Shown: positions 33,776 through 43,415 of the stretch, piece after piece
How positions within the stretch are numbered: position 1 is the first letter of the stretch
Layout of the letters: every line of letters begins with the position of its first letter
DNA from: an uncultured bacterium
Lineage (GTDB): Bacteria > Actinomycetota > Coriobacteriia > Coriobacteriales > Coriobacteriaceae
Direction: 5' to 3'
NCBI GenBank assembly: GCA_905215385.1
Contig: CAJMPY010000002.1
Location: 107,923 to 171,922, forward strand
DNA length: 64,000 bases
Program-made: the position numbers and the translations under genes
Notes under the pieces: generated by a model
The model's input: only the letters and a program-made list of their open reading frames with translations
Told to the model about the DNA's origin: nothing
Databases searched by the model: none

Positions 33776-36700
33776 ATGGATCTTTCGACTTTGATGCCGC
33801 AGCAACTGCAAGTCGTCAAAACGCTCGACCGCCCGCTGTTTGTCTCGGCAGGTGCCGGCTCGGGCAAGACCTTTACCCTCACGCGCCGCATCGTCTATGC
33901 GCTCTCGCCCGAATCCGGTCCGTTTGTCGAGCATCTGGATCAGGTGCTCGCCATTACCTTTACCAAAGATGCCGCGGCCGAGATTCGCGACCGCGTGCGT
34001 CGCGCGCTTATCGAAGAGGGTATGGACGAGGAGGCCCTGACCGTCGACGACGCTTGGATCTCGACCATTCACGGCATGTGTTCGCGCATCCTGCGCGCGC
34101 ATGCGTTGGAGCTGGGCATCGACCCCGAGTTCACGGTGCTTACCGATACCGATGAGCTTATGGATCAGGCTGTCGAGCATGTGCTGGGGCGCGCGACGGC
34201 GCCCGATGCCGCGCCTGAGCTCGCCGCCTCGCTTAAGGCCCTCTACGCTTGGTATCCCATGGCGGGCGAGGGCGGGCCGTTTGGTGCCGGCACCACCATC
34301 AAAGGCCTGGTGCGCGACCTGTTGGAGCTATCGAGCCAGCTGCCGGGCGGCATGGACGATGTGCGCGTGGCGCGCGGCCAGGCCGACACCTCGGCGCTTG
34401 CCGATGCCTATCGTGCGGCGCTGGGTGCGAGCAAGGCCGCGACCGAGAAGGCGCAGGTGGCGCTCGACGCCATCGACGCGTTTGAGGCGAGCGGCAAAAC
34501 CATGGAGGATGCGGCGCGACTCATGATGTCGTGCGGCATGCCTCGGGCGAGCAAGGCGTTTCCTAAGGAGCAGGTGGAGCTACTCAAGGCCGAGGCAGCC
34601 GATGCGTTTATCAATATCGTGCTTGCCTGCGGCGACCCGGCGCTCGATGCGCTGATGGGGCTTGCCCGTGCCGTAGAGGCGGAGTACCGTGCGCTCAAGG
34701 CCGACCAGTCCGCGCTCGACAATAACGATCTGTTGCGCATGGCATACGAGGCGCTGCGCGACTACCCGGCTATTCTAGCTGCCTATGAGGGCCGCTTTAA
34801 GATGGTCATGATCGATGAGTTCCAAGATACCGATCAGATGCAGGTCGATTTGATTCGCTATCTGACGGGCGCGGGGGAGCGCGCGCTGTGCACCGTGGGC
34901 GATGCGCAGCAGTCGATCTACCGCTTCCGTGGCGCCGAGGTCGAGGTATTCCGTCGCCAGGAGCGCAAGGTGGGCTCCTCTGCTGCGCCCGAGACGGCTG
35001 TCGCATCCGATGCCCCCGCCGGCGAGCTCGTCAAACTCGTGCGCAACTTCCGCAGCCACGACGAGGTGCTGCGCTATGTGGCGCGCGTCTTTGACGGCGA
35101 TACCGGCGGTTTGATGCAGGGGTTCTTGGATCTTGAACCGAGCGATAAACGCAAGGACAAGCTCGAGGCAAAGGCGTCGCGCCGCCAAGCGCTGTTCGTT
35201 GCCGGTGGCAGCACGCAGGAGCGAACGCAGGCGAAAGCTCGTGCGATTGCGGAGCGGTTCCAAGCGCTCGTCAAAGCGGGGCAGCCCCAGGGCAGCATGG
35301 TGCTGCTGTTGGGCCGCATGACCAATGCCGACGTCTACGCACAGGCCTTCCGCGACCAAGGGCTCGACTGTGTGATCGCAGGTGGCTCGGTCTTTGCCCA
35401 GGCAGCCGAGGTGCAGACGGTGCGTGCCCTGGTCTGCGCGCTCGCCAATCCGGCCGATACGGCGCAGGGTCTTATGCCGTTGCTGGCCTCGCCGATGTTT
35501 GCACTCGGCGCCCAGGAGTTCCTGGCGCTGGCGACCAAGCTTGACGAGCAGACGGGCGAGACGTCGCGTCGCAACATCGATGCGGGCATCATGAGCGATT
35601 CCGATGTGCCGGGTTTGCAGGGTTCGCCGCTCGTAACGCGCGCCCGCGAGGTGCTGCGCTACGCGCTTCGTCGCGTGGGACGCGATTCGTTCGCCGCCAT
35701 CGCGCGCGACGCGGTCAACGCCTCCGGCTGGTTCGTGCGTCTGGCGCAGCGTGGCCCCGAGGGCAAGGCTATCGCCGCCAACGTGCTCAAGGCGCTCGAC
35801 GCCGTGGACGAGGCGGAGGCCGAGTTCGGCAACTCGCCGCGCTCCATCGCGCTTGCCTTCGACCGCTTCTTGGCGGGCAAGGAGGCCCCGGGCGCCCTCA
35901 ACGAGGAGGGTGACGGCGCGGTACGCATCATGACGGTGCATGCGTCCAAGGGTCTGGAATATCCGGTCGTGGCGGTCGCCGAGTGCTTTGGCGTGCGCAA
36001 ATCGTCCGGTGCGGCACAGATGGGCCGCGTCGACGGTGGGGCGCAAGTCGTGGCGCTGCCGGCTCGTTTTGATGGCGTTAAGCTTGCCGACGGGACCTTC
36101 GTGAAGGGCGATGACGTCAAAAAGCAGTTTGAGCACGCGTTTAAGGGCAAGGGCACGTCGCTGTGGTTGCCGCCAGAGCTCATGGAGGACGTGTGCGCGA
36201 CGGGCTCTCCCGCCGAGGCATTTGCCCGCCTGCGTAACGACGACCTGCAGCTTTCGCTCGAGGAGCGGGCCCGCTTGCTCTACGTTGCCATGACGCGTGC
36301 CCGCGAGCTGGTGATCTTGGCGATGGATGCCGGCGTGAGCCGCGGCAAGCTGTGCGCGCCGACCTTCGACGTCGAGACCGATCTGACCTACGACGTGCTG
36401 CGTCGTATTCTGCCTACCGACGCTCTGGACATGCCGCAGCTTGATGCCGACCGCCTGGTGTTCGACAACTCCAAGCCGGGCGACTACGAGCTCATCTCGC
36501 TGGCGGACTTTACGTTTGGCGAGCAGGCGTTTGAGGCTAACGCTTCGCTGGATGCCGAGGGAAGGCTTGTTCGCGGCGATGTCGATGTCGCTGATAATGC
36601 TGTGCACTCAACTGTGCCCGGTCCTGCCGACCCCAAGCCCGATTCGTTTGAGCTTGTGTATCCCCAGGCAGTGGGCGTGCGCATGGGCATCTGTCCATTT

Positions 36701-37393
36701 CCGGCGCGTGACTCGTATAGCTACTCGTCAATCGCCGCGGCGCTCCACGCCGAGACGGAAGACCGTGCCGCCGAGGCTCGTGTTCCCATGGACGAGTCCG
36801 GCGATGATACGGAGTCGGATGGCTCGGAGATGGCCGATGCAGACGTGGCTGCTGTCGAGCCCGTTGGCAATCCCATGGCCTTGGGTTCGGCCTTCCACGC
36901 TGCCTGCCAGTGGCTCATCGAGATGGGTGCCGACACGTTGCCCGCTGCGCGCGTCGATGCGCTGGCGCGTCTGTGGCGCCTGACGCCGGAGCAGCGCGAA
37001 CGCTTCGACGTTGCCCTGGACCGCTGGCTCAAGTCGGCGGTCCGTGCCGAGCTGCTTGCCTGGCCGTGCGTTCGCGCCGAGGTGCCGTTCTTTTCGCTGG
37101 GCTGCGAGGACGAGGACATCGCTCGCTACGGTGCCTATGCCGAGGGCGCCATCGATGCATTGGCGACCGACCCGGCCGATCCGTCACGCGCGCTGGTCAT
37201 CGACTACAAGACGGGCGGCACACCGGACGAGACGCCGGAACAGCTGCAGGAGAAGCACGCCCTGCAGGCGCGCGTTTACGCTGATGTTCTGCACAAGGCG
37301 GGCTTTGAGGCAGTGACCGTCAAGTTCGTCCGCGTGGAGCAAGTCGACCCCGCCAACCCCTGCGAGCCTCAAGTAGTCACCTACAGCCTCTAG
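33776..37393 (+). CDS. addA: AddA-like UvrD helicase-nuclease subunit
   Basis: 1205 residues. Helicase motifs in order: MPQQLQVV (Q), SAGAGSGKTFTLTRR (Walker A), TFTKDAAAEIRDRV, MIDEFQDTDQMQVDLIRYL, DAQQSIYRFRGAE, and MTVHASKGLEYPVVAVAE. The last ~200 residues hold a nuclease core with VIDYKTGGTPDETPE. Together with the subunit just upstream (3-bp gap) it forms the RecBCD-like enzyme that resects double-strand breaks and degrades foreign linear DNA. GGAGGG precedes the ATG. Confidence 0.92.
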   Translation: MDLSTLMPQQLQVVKTLDRPLFVSAGAGSGKTFTLTRRIVYALSPESGPFVEHLDQVLAITFTKDAAAEIRDRVRRALIEEGMDEEALTVDDAWISTIHGMCSRILRAHALELGIDPEFTVLTDTDELMDQAVEHVLGRATAPDAAPELAASLKALYAWYPMAGEGGPFGAGTTIKGLVRDLLELSSQLPGGMDDVRVARGQADTSALADAYRAALGASKAATEKAQVALDAIDAFEASGKTMEDAARLMMSCGMPRASKAFPKEQVELLKAEAADAFINIVLACGDPALDALMGLARAVEAEYRALKADQSALDNNDLLRMAYEALRDYPAILAAYEGRFKMVMIDEFQDTDQMQVDLIRYLTGAGERALCTVGDAQQSIYRFRGAEVEVFRRQERKVGSSAAPETAVASDAPAGELVKLVRNFRSHDEVLRYVARVFDGDTGGLMQGFLDLEPSDKRKDKLEAKASRRQALFVAGGSTQERTQAKARAIAERFQALVKAGQPQGSMVLLLGRMTNADVYAQAFRDQGLDCVIAGGSVFAQAAEVQTVRALVCALANPADTAQGLMPLLASPMFALGAQEFLALATKLDEQTGETSRRNIDAGIMSDSDVPGLQGSPLVTRAREVLRYALRRVGRDSFAAIARDAVNASGWFVRLAQRGPEGKAIAANVLKALDAVDEAEAEFGNSPRSIALAFDRFLAGKEAPGALNEEGDGAVRIMTVHASKGLEYPVVAVAECFGVRKSSGAAQMGRVDGGAQVVALPARFDGVKLADGTFVKGDDVKKQFEHAFKGKGTSLWLPPELMEDVCATGSPAEAFARLRNDDLQLSLEERARLLYVAMTRARELVILAMDAGVSRGKLCAPTFDVETDLTYDVLRRILPTDALDMPQLDADRLVFDNSKPGDYELISLADFTFGEQAFEANASLDAEGRLVRGDVDVADNAVHSTVPGPADPKPDSFELVYPQAVGVRMGICPFPARDSYSYSSIAAALHAETEDRAAEARVPMDESGDDTESDGSEMADADVAAVEPVGNPMALGSAFHAACQWLIEMGADTLPAARVDALARLWRLTPEQRERFDVALDRWLKSAVRAELLAWPCVRAEVPFFSLGCEDEDIARYGAYAEGAIDALATDPADPSRALVIDYKTGGTPDETPEQLQEKHALQARVYADVLHKAGFEAVTVKFVRVEQVDPANPCEPQVVTYSL

Positions 37394-37529
37394 CCACCTC
37401 AGGCTTTATGGTGCTATTTGGTTGGTTTTGCGGCCGTAAGGCCCTCAATCGTCCAAATGGCACCGCAACGCATGGGAGAGCTTGGGGCGGTACAATGGCC
37501 CGAACGGTTCAAACGAATAAGGGGCCATC

Positions 37530-38039
37530 ATGCAGCTCACCAAAACGCTTAAGGTGACGCCGGAGGAGCTTTTTGACGCTCTGGCGGGGTCCATCATGCA
37601 GGATATCGAGAACGTCACGGGCAAACGTCCTAGCCGCAATAAGCTCAACGGCTATAAGTACGAGAAGCGCGCCCAGTCCGCAAAAGGCAAGACCAAGGGC
37701 ACGGCGATCAAGGTTAAGATCAAGCACTTTGACTACCCGTGCCTCTATGAGGTCCGTTTTCAGTATGCGGCGGGCATCAATACCATGCGCTATGAGACTG
37801 CACCTGCTGGCGATGGTGCTTGCGAGCTCACCTATACCGAGGATTTTCAGGGTGCGGGTGGCAACACGTCTGGCATGCGCGGCAAGCTCGGCCTCTTCTT
37901 CTACGAGCGCAAGCTCAAGAGCCACGCCAACCAGACGATTGATCAAATCGTCAAATACATCGAGGGTGAGCGCCGCGTAAAGGCTAATCCCGCCTTCGCC
38001 GATGATACTGCCGAAAACGCTTCGGATGTATTCCATTGA
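37530..38039 (+). CDS. DUF3284-domain protein
   Basis: 169 residues. The START-like pattern MQLTKTLKVTPEELFDALAGSIMQDIENVTG is the DUF3284 signature; function unknown, often beside PTS genes in Firmicutes. A TACAAT -10-like site preceded by GGGGCGG is at 37491-37496, so it has its own promoter. The C-terminal ~20 residues are acidic and poorly conserved-looking. Confidence 0.8.
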   Translation: MQLTKTLKVTPEELFDALAGSIMQDIENVTGKRPSRNKLNGYKYEKRAQSAKGKTKGTAIKVKIKHFDYPCLYEVRFQYAAGINTMRYETAPAGDGACELTYTEDFQGAGGNTSGMRGKLGLFFYERKLKSHANQTIDQIVKYIEGERRVKANPAFADDTAENASDVFH

Positions 38040-38142
38040 TACCCTGTGCAAAAGCTTTACCGCTCTTCACATCAACTGTGAACACTTCAGGCTTCGAGTC
38101 AGTAGCGAGCGGCCCGACAAAAGTAGTTGATGGAAGTGCCAA

Positions 38143-39343
38143 ATGAATAAGAATGCCGCTACGCAACTGCACATCTATTCCGCCTTTTTCGTTCTCGCGG
38201 GATTTGTTTTAAATCGGGGAGTGTTTCTACTTTTCCTTGCGGAGAAAGGAATGCCTGTCACGGAAATCGCGCTTTATCAAGCCCTGTTTAACATTGCAAC
38301 GGTCGTCCTCGAGCTGCCAACAGGGCTGATAGGCGATTTCTTTGGAAAGAAGTTTTCGATTCAAGTGGGCGTGCTGCTGCTTTTCTTCCATACGGCTGGC
38401 ATGCTGTTGCTCTCAGGCCCCTTTCTTGTCGTGCTTTCCCTTGTTGAGGCACTCGCCTACTCCCTTCAATTGGGATCCGAACAAGCACTTTTATATGAAA
38501 TTGCCCGGAATGCCGGTCAAGGAGAGCGCTTCCTCACCATCAATGCTCGGCTGCTTGCCGCACAATCAATCGCTACGGGAATGGCAATTGTGCTCGGATC
38601 TTTCATTGCCCAAGTATCTTGGAGCGCCCTCTACGTATGTGTCTCCGTTTTCTATCTCCTGCAGCTTTTCCTTCTGTATCCCATTGAGAGGACGGAAGCG
38701 ACCCGTTCTGAAAGCTCTGAAAAGGGAAGGTTTGACGTAGCCAAGATCTTCAGACGCGAAACCTGGTGCATTGGAGAATCCGCTTTTGCGGTGTTGCTTC
38801 TTCTAATCGGCACAAGCATGCTCGATGGATTCTATGGGAGTTATTACAACTTGAATCAGTTGGTATTCGACGCATTTGATGCTCCCGTCTCCATAATAGG
38901 AATCATTTTTCGGTGCATCCTATGCAGTAAATGCGACGGCCTACATTGCAGCAGATTTCTTCTCATTGCGTTTCGGGAAAAGAAATACCATGCTCGGCTC
39001 GATGCTAATCGAGGCTGGCCTTTTCATGATTCTTCCGTGGTTCGCTTCAAATCCGCTGTGTTTGTTTGGCCTTAGCATGGTGCTTTGTTTTCTCCCAGAA
39101 GTGGTGTACATCACTTCGGAAAACTTAATCCAAGACGCTATAGCGGACGATCTCCGCGCGACGATCCTTTCCGTCGCGTCTCTGGTAAGGGCTCTCTTTT
39201 CTGCAGTGTTTTTCTCCATATTTGGACATGTGTTGGGGTTATATCCCATTCAGATAGCGCTCGGTATTATTGGTGCAATCGCGATAGCAATTACCGCCGT
39301 TGTTTCATTAAAAATGGTTGGAATACAGGTCTCCAAGAATTGA
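38143..39343 (+). pseudogene. MFS transporter broken by a one-base shift in a T-run
   Basis: The first frame (38143 on) gives ~255 residues of an MFS permease (LPTGLIGDFFGKKFSIQVG loop between spans 2 and 3; span-rich), then turns to nonsense after SIIGIIF. The true continuation, ASYAVNATAYIAADFFSLRFGKRNT..., is in another frame and runs to the stop at 39343. Removing one T from the TTTTT at 38906-38910 joins the two into about 400 residues. It may be a pseudogene, phase variation or a sequence error. GC is below the neighbours, pointing to transfer. Substrate unknown. Confidence 0.75.
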
Positions 39344-39583
39344 TATATCGATTGACGAGCTATCCGAAGCGTCGAGCCTTCTTGATGGACATGACTATTC
39401 GTCACAAATCATTCCGCGCATCGCCGGGGTTCCAGTAATACTCGATATATCTGGATGCCCTCATTCCCCTTTTTGAAGGTCCCAAATTGACTACCCGTGT
39501 GGGTTTGGCTAGGTTCGGGTGCTGTCCGTGCCGTGGGGTAAAATCGTTCAGTCAGAACACGAACCCGCATCGGAGCTCATCAC

Positions 39584-42500
39584 ATGGCATTTGTCCATCT
39601 GCACAATCACACTGTTTTCTCCATGCTCGACGGCGCAACCCGTATCCAGGATATGGTCAATCGTGCCGTTGAGCTTGGCATGCCCGCCGTGGCCATTACC
39701 GACCACGGCTACATGTACGGCGTGCCCGACCTGGCGCTGGCCTGCGACGCCGTCAACCACAACACGCCCGAGTACAAGACGTGGAGCCACGACAAGGCCT
39801 TCTTGGAAAAGGATCGCCGCGACGAGCTGGTGGAGCCCGATCCCGAGGCAAACCCGCGCGAGCATGCCCAGTATGTGAAGGACATGGTCATGTGGGACGA
39901 GAAGGGCAACATCGACGAGCTCAAGCCGCCCCTGGTCATCAAACCCATCTTTGGCTGCGAGGTCTACTTTACGCCGGACGAGACGCTCGCCCGCGACCAC
40001 AAGCCCGAGCTCTACCACATGATCCTTCTGGCCAAGGACCAGGAGGGCTACGTCAACCTGATGCAGACGGTTTCCGAGGCAGCCGTGCAGGGCTTTTACT
40101 ACAAGCCGCGCGTGACGCTCGACAACCTGCGCCGCCACGCCAAGGGCATGATCTGCACGAGCGCCTGCATCGCGGGCATCATCCCCAAATACATCGACCG
40201 CGGCGACATGGAAGGCGCCATCAAGTGGGCCGAGACCTTCCGCGATACCTTTGACCCCGGCGACTTTTACATCGAGATTCAGGAACACGGCATCACCACC
40301 GACAACGGCCTGACCGATGAGCAGGTGGACCGCACGCTCATCGATATCGCCAAGCAGGTGGGTGTCAAGGTCATCGCCACCAACGACTTCCACTACCTGC
40401 GCCGCGAGGACGCGCCGGTGCAGGACGTCATCATGTGCATCGGCATGAACGCCAAGGTCGATGACCCCAACCGCATGCGCATGACCGGTTCGGAGTTTTA
40501 CATGAAGACCGAGGAGGAGATGCGGGCGATGTTCCCGTATTGCCCCGAGGCCTGCGACAACACGCTCGAGATCGCCGACAAGTGCTACGTTGAGCTGGAC
40601 TGGGACTCCATCATCCTGCCGCGCTTCCCGTTGCTCGATCCCGGCGAGACGCACGAGAGCCAGTTCCGCCGCGAGTGCGAGAAGGGCCTGCGCCAGCACT
40701 ATGGTGACGACTGGGCCACGCGCGAGATCGGTGGCGTCAACATCAAAGAGCGCTTTGAGTACGAATACAAGGTCATTTGCGACAAGGGCTTTGCCGCCTA
40801 CTTCCTCATCGTCGCCGAGTACGTGCAATGGGCCAAGGACAACGGCATCGGCGTCGGCCCCGGTCGTGGCTCGGCCGCCGGCGCTATCGTCGCCTACGCC
40901 ATGAACATCACCGCGTTCGACCCGCTCGAGAACGGCCTGATGTTCGAGAGGTTCCTGTCCCCGCAGCGTACCGAGATGCCCGATATCGATATGGACTTCG
41001 ACGATGAGCGGCGCCTCGAGGTCGTGGAGCACGTTCGCCAGCTCTACGGCCCCGAGAAGGTCACCCACGTCATCACCTACTCGACCATTAAGGCCAAGCA
41101 GGCCATCAACGACGCCGCTCGCGTCCTGGACTACCCGGTCTACATGGGCCAGCGTCTGTCCAAGATGGTCTCGAGCGACCCCAAGGTCAAGCTCAAGCAG
41201 GTGCTCGAAAAGCAACCCGGCAAAGAGGACCTGTTTAACCCCGATTTTGCCGAGGCCTATAAAAAGGACGACGACGCCCGCCGCATCATCGACACGGCGC
41301 TCTCAATCGAGGGCCTCACCCGTGGCGAGGGCGTGCACGCGTGCGCCGTTCTGATCTGCCGCGACCCCGTCAACGAGCACGTGCCCACCAAGCTCGACAC
41401 CAAGGGCGGCGTCGAGATTACCCAGTACGAGGGCCATACCGTTGCCGACATGGGCCTGCTCAAGATGGACTTCTTGGGCCTGCGTACGCTGACTGTTATC
41501 TCCAAGGCCAAGGCAAACATCAAAAAGAACTTCGGCATCGACATCAAAGAGGAAGAGATCCCCTTTGACGACCCCGAGATCTTTAAGCTCATGGGCTCCG
41601 GCCATACCGCCGGCGTCTTCCAGGTCGAGTCCGCCGGCATGACGGCCACGATCAAGAACATGAAGCCCACCGAGTACAAGCACGTCGTGGCATTGATCGC
41701 CCTGTACCGCCCGGGCCCGCTGGGCGCCGGCATGGTTTCGTCCTACATCAACCGTATGAACGGCAAGGAGCCGGCCGTCTCCTACGACGACCGCCTGGAC
41801 GACATCCTGGGCGAAACCTACGGCACCATGGTCTACCAGGAACAGGTTATGCTCATCTCCGTCGAGATGTGCGGCTTCTCCAAGGGCGAATCGGACTCGC
41901 GTATCCGTAAACCCGTGGCTAAGAAAAAGATCAAGCTGCTCACGTCGACGGTGCTGCACTGGGAGGATGGCTCGGACGAGACCACCTACGACCACTGGAT
42001 GAACGGCGCTATCAAGAACAACTACACGCGCGAGGTCGCCCAGAAGATTTGGGACGATGTTCTCGAGTTCGCATCTTACGCCTTTAACAAGTCGCACTCC
42101 GCCGGCTACGCCATCCTGGTTATGCAGACGGCGTGGCTCAAGGCGCACTATCCGCACGAGTACATGGCGGCCGTTCTGACGTCCTACACGGGCAAGACCG
42201 ACAAGATCGTTCATTACGTCTCAGCGTGCCGTCACGACGGCATCCCCGTGCTTTCGCCAGATGTCAATGAGTCCGGTACCGAGTTCACGGCTACCAAGGA
42301 GGGCGTGCGCTTTGGTCTGGCCGGCATCCGCGGCGTGGGCACCGGCGTGGCGCAGGCGATTATCGCCGAGCGCGAGGCGGGCGGTCCGTTTAAGACGCTG
42401 CACGATTTTGTCGAGCGCGTGGACTCGAGCCAGGCCAACCGCCGCGTGATCGAATCGCTCATCAAGGCAGGCGCCTTCGACTCCACGGGGTATCCGCGTC

Positions 42501-43387
42501 GCCAGATGATGCACTTTGTGGACAAGAACAACCCCGAGAACATCATCGATGCCGCGGTAAAGCGCCAGAAGGATCGCGCGAGCGGCCAGACGTCGTTCTT
42601 CGATATGTTTGGCGACGTTGAGGGCTCGGGCTTTGAGGTGAGCGTGCCCGATCCGGATGGCCAGGAATGGGACCGCCACCTTAAGTTGAGTCAGGAGAAG
42701 GAGGTTCTGGGCATCTATGTCTCGGACCACCCGCTACGCCCGTTTGAGTATGCACTAGCCAAGGCGCGTGACTTCTCGTTCTCGCAGATCGACACCGGCT
42801 ACGAAGTTCAGAATCCTACGGGCGGCACCATCAACCAGGAAATTCCCGAGGGCAAGGCGCTGTGGTGGGCCGGCATGGTCTCGAGCGTGTCCAAGCGCGT
42901 GACCAAAAACGGTGACCCCATGGGCATCGTGCAGCTCGAGGACATGGAAGGCGAGGCCACCGTCGTCGTGTTCCCCAAGACCTACAAGGAGGCCGAGGGG
43001 TACCTGTACGGCGAGGTCGATCCCGAGACCGGCGCGCAGCTGTCCGATGCCTTTGTGCGCATTAAGGGCAAGCTCGAGCGCTCGGACCGCGGCGACCAGA
43101 TCATCGCGCAGGAGATCGTGCCGCTCGAGCTCAACGAGGAGAACAACAAGCCCAAGGTGTTTGAGGTCATGGTGCCCAACAGCCGCTTTAGCCAGGGCAA
43201 TATGGCGCGCCTGGCCACGGTGCTCACCGCTAACCCGGGCGGCGACCGCGTGGAGATCTTTATCGAGCAGGTGGACGGGCGCGTGCTGCGTGCCGAGGTA
43301 CCTGCCAAGGTCAACGCGCGTTCGATTCCGCTGCTGGCCGAGGCCAAGGCCATTGTGGGTAACCAGGGCCGCGTGACGGTGATCTAA
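39584..43387 (+). CDS. dnaE: DNA polymerase III alpha subunit
   Basis: 1267 residues. N-terminal PHP domain (FVHLHNHTVFSMLDGA, ITDHGYMYGVPDL), polymerase core with PGRGSAAGAIVAYA and MPDIDMDFDDERR (catalytic Asp pair), fingers with YRPGPLGAGM, the helix-hairpin-helix near 900 and a C-terminal OB-fold (GIVQLEDMEGEATVVVFPKTY). It is the replicative polymerase of the DnaE1 type. A TAAAAT -10-like hexamer preceded by TGGGG lies at 39539-39544. Confidence 0.97.
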   Translation: MAFVHLHNHTVFSMLDGATRIQDMVNRAVELGMPAVAITDHGYMYGVPDLALACDAVNHNTPEYKTWSHDKAFLEKDRRDELVEPDPEANPREHAQYVKDMVMWDEKGNIDELKPPLVIKPIFGCEVYFTPDETLARDHKPELYHMILLAKDQEGYVNLMQTVSEAAVQGFYYKPRVTLDNLRRHAKGMICTSACIAGIIPKYIDRGDMEGAIKWAETFRDTFDPGDFYIEIQEHGITTDNGLTDEQVDRTLIDIAKQVGVKVIATNDFHYLRREDAPVQDVIMCIGMNAKVDDPNRMRMTGSEFYMKTEEEMRAMFPYCPEACDNTLEIADKCYVELDWDSIILPRFPLLDPGETHESQFRRECEKGLRQHYGDDWATREIGGVNIKERFEYEYKVICDKGFAAYFLIVAEYVQWAKDNGIGVGPGRGSAAGAIVAYAMNITAFDPLENGLMFERFLSPQRTEMPDIDMDFDDERRLEVVEHVRQLYGPEKVTHVITYSTIKAKQAINDAARVLDYPVYMGQRLSKMVSSDPKVKLKQVLEKQPGKEDLFNPDFAEAYKKDDDARRIIDTALSIEGLTRGEGVHACAVLICRDPVNEHVPTKLDTKGGVEITQYEGHTVADMGLLKMDFLGLRTLTVISKAKANIKKNFGIDIKEEEIPFDDPEIFKLMGSGHTAGVFQVESAGMTATIKNMKPTEYKHVVALIALYRPGPLGAGMVSSYINRMNGKEPAVSYDDRLDDILGETYGTMVYQEQVMLISVEMCGFSKGESDSRIRKPVAKKKIKLLTSTVLHWEDGSDETTYDHWMNGAIKNNYTREVAQKIWDDVLEFASYAFNKSHSAGYAILVMQTAWLKAHYPHEYMAAVLTSYTGKTDKIVHYVSACRHDGIPVLSPDVNESGTEFTATKEGVRFGLAGIRGVGTGVAQAIIAEREAGGPFKTLHDFVERVDSSQANRRVIESLIKAGAFDSTGYPRRQMMHFVDKNNPENIIDAAVKRQKDRASGQTSFFDMFGDVEGSGFEVSVPDPDGQEWDRHLKLSQEKEVLGIYVSDHPLRPFEYALAKARDFSFSQIDTGYEVQNPTGGTINQEIPEGKALWWAGMVSSVSKRVTKNGDPMGIVQLEDMEGEATVVVFPKTYKEAEGYLYGEVDPETGAQLSDAFVRIKGKLERSDRGDQIIAQEIVPLELNEENNKPKVFEVMVPNSRFSQGNMARLATVLTANPGGDRVEIFIEQVDGRVLRAEVPAKVNARSIPLLAEAKAIVGNQGRVTVI

Positions 43388-43415
43388 GCTACCCCGGGTG
43401 AGATTGGAGGAAGTG

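Noticed and set aside
34775..36607. Minus-strand open frame within addA
   Set aside because: Antisense shadow of the helicase gene; no domain and no start signal.
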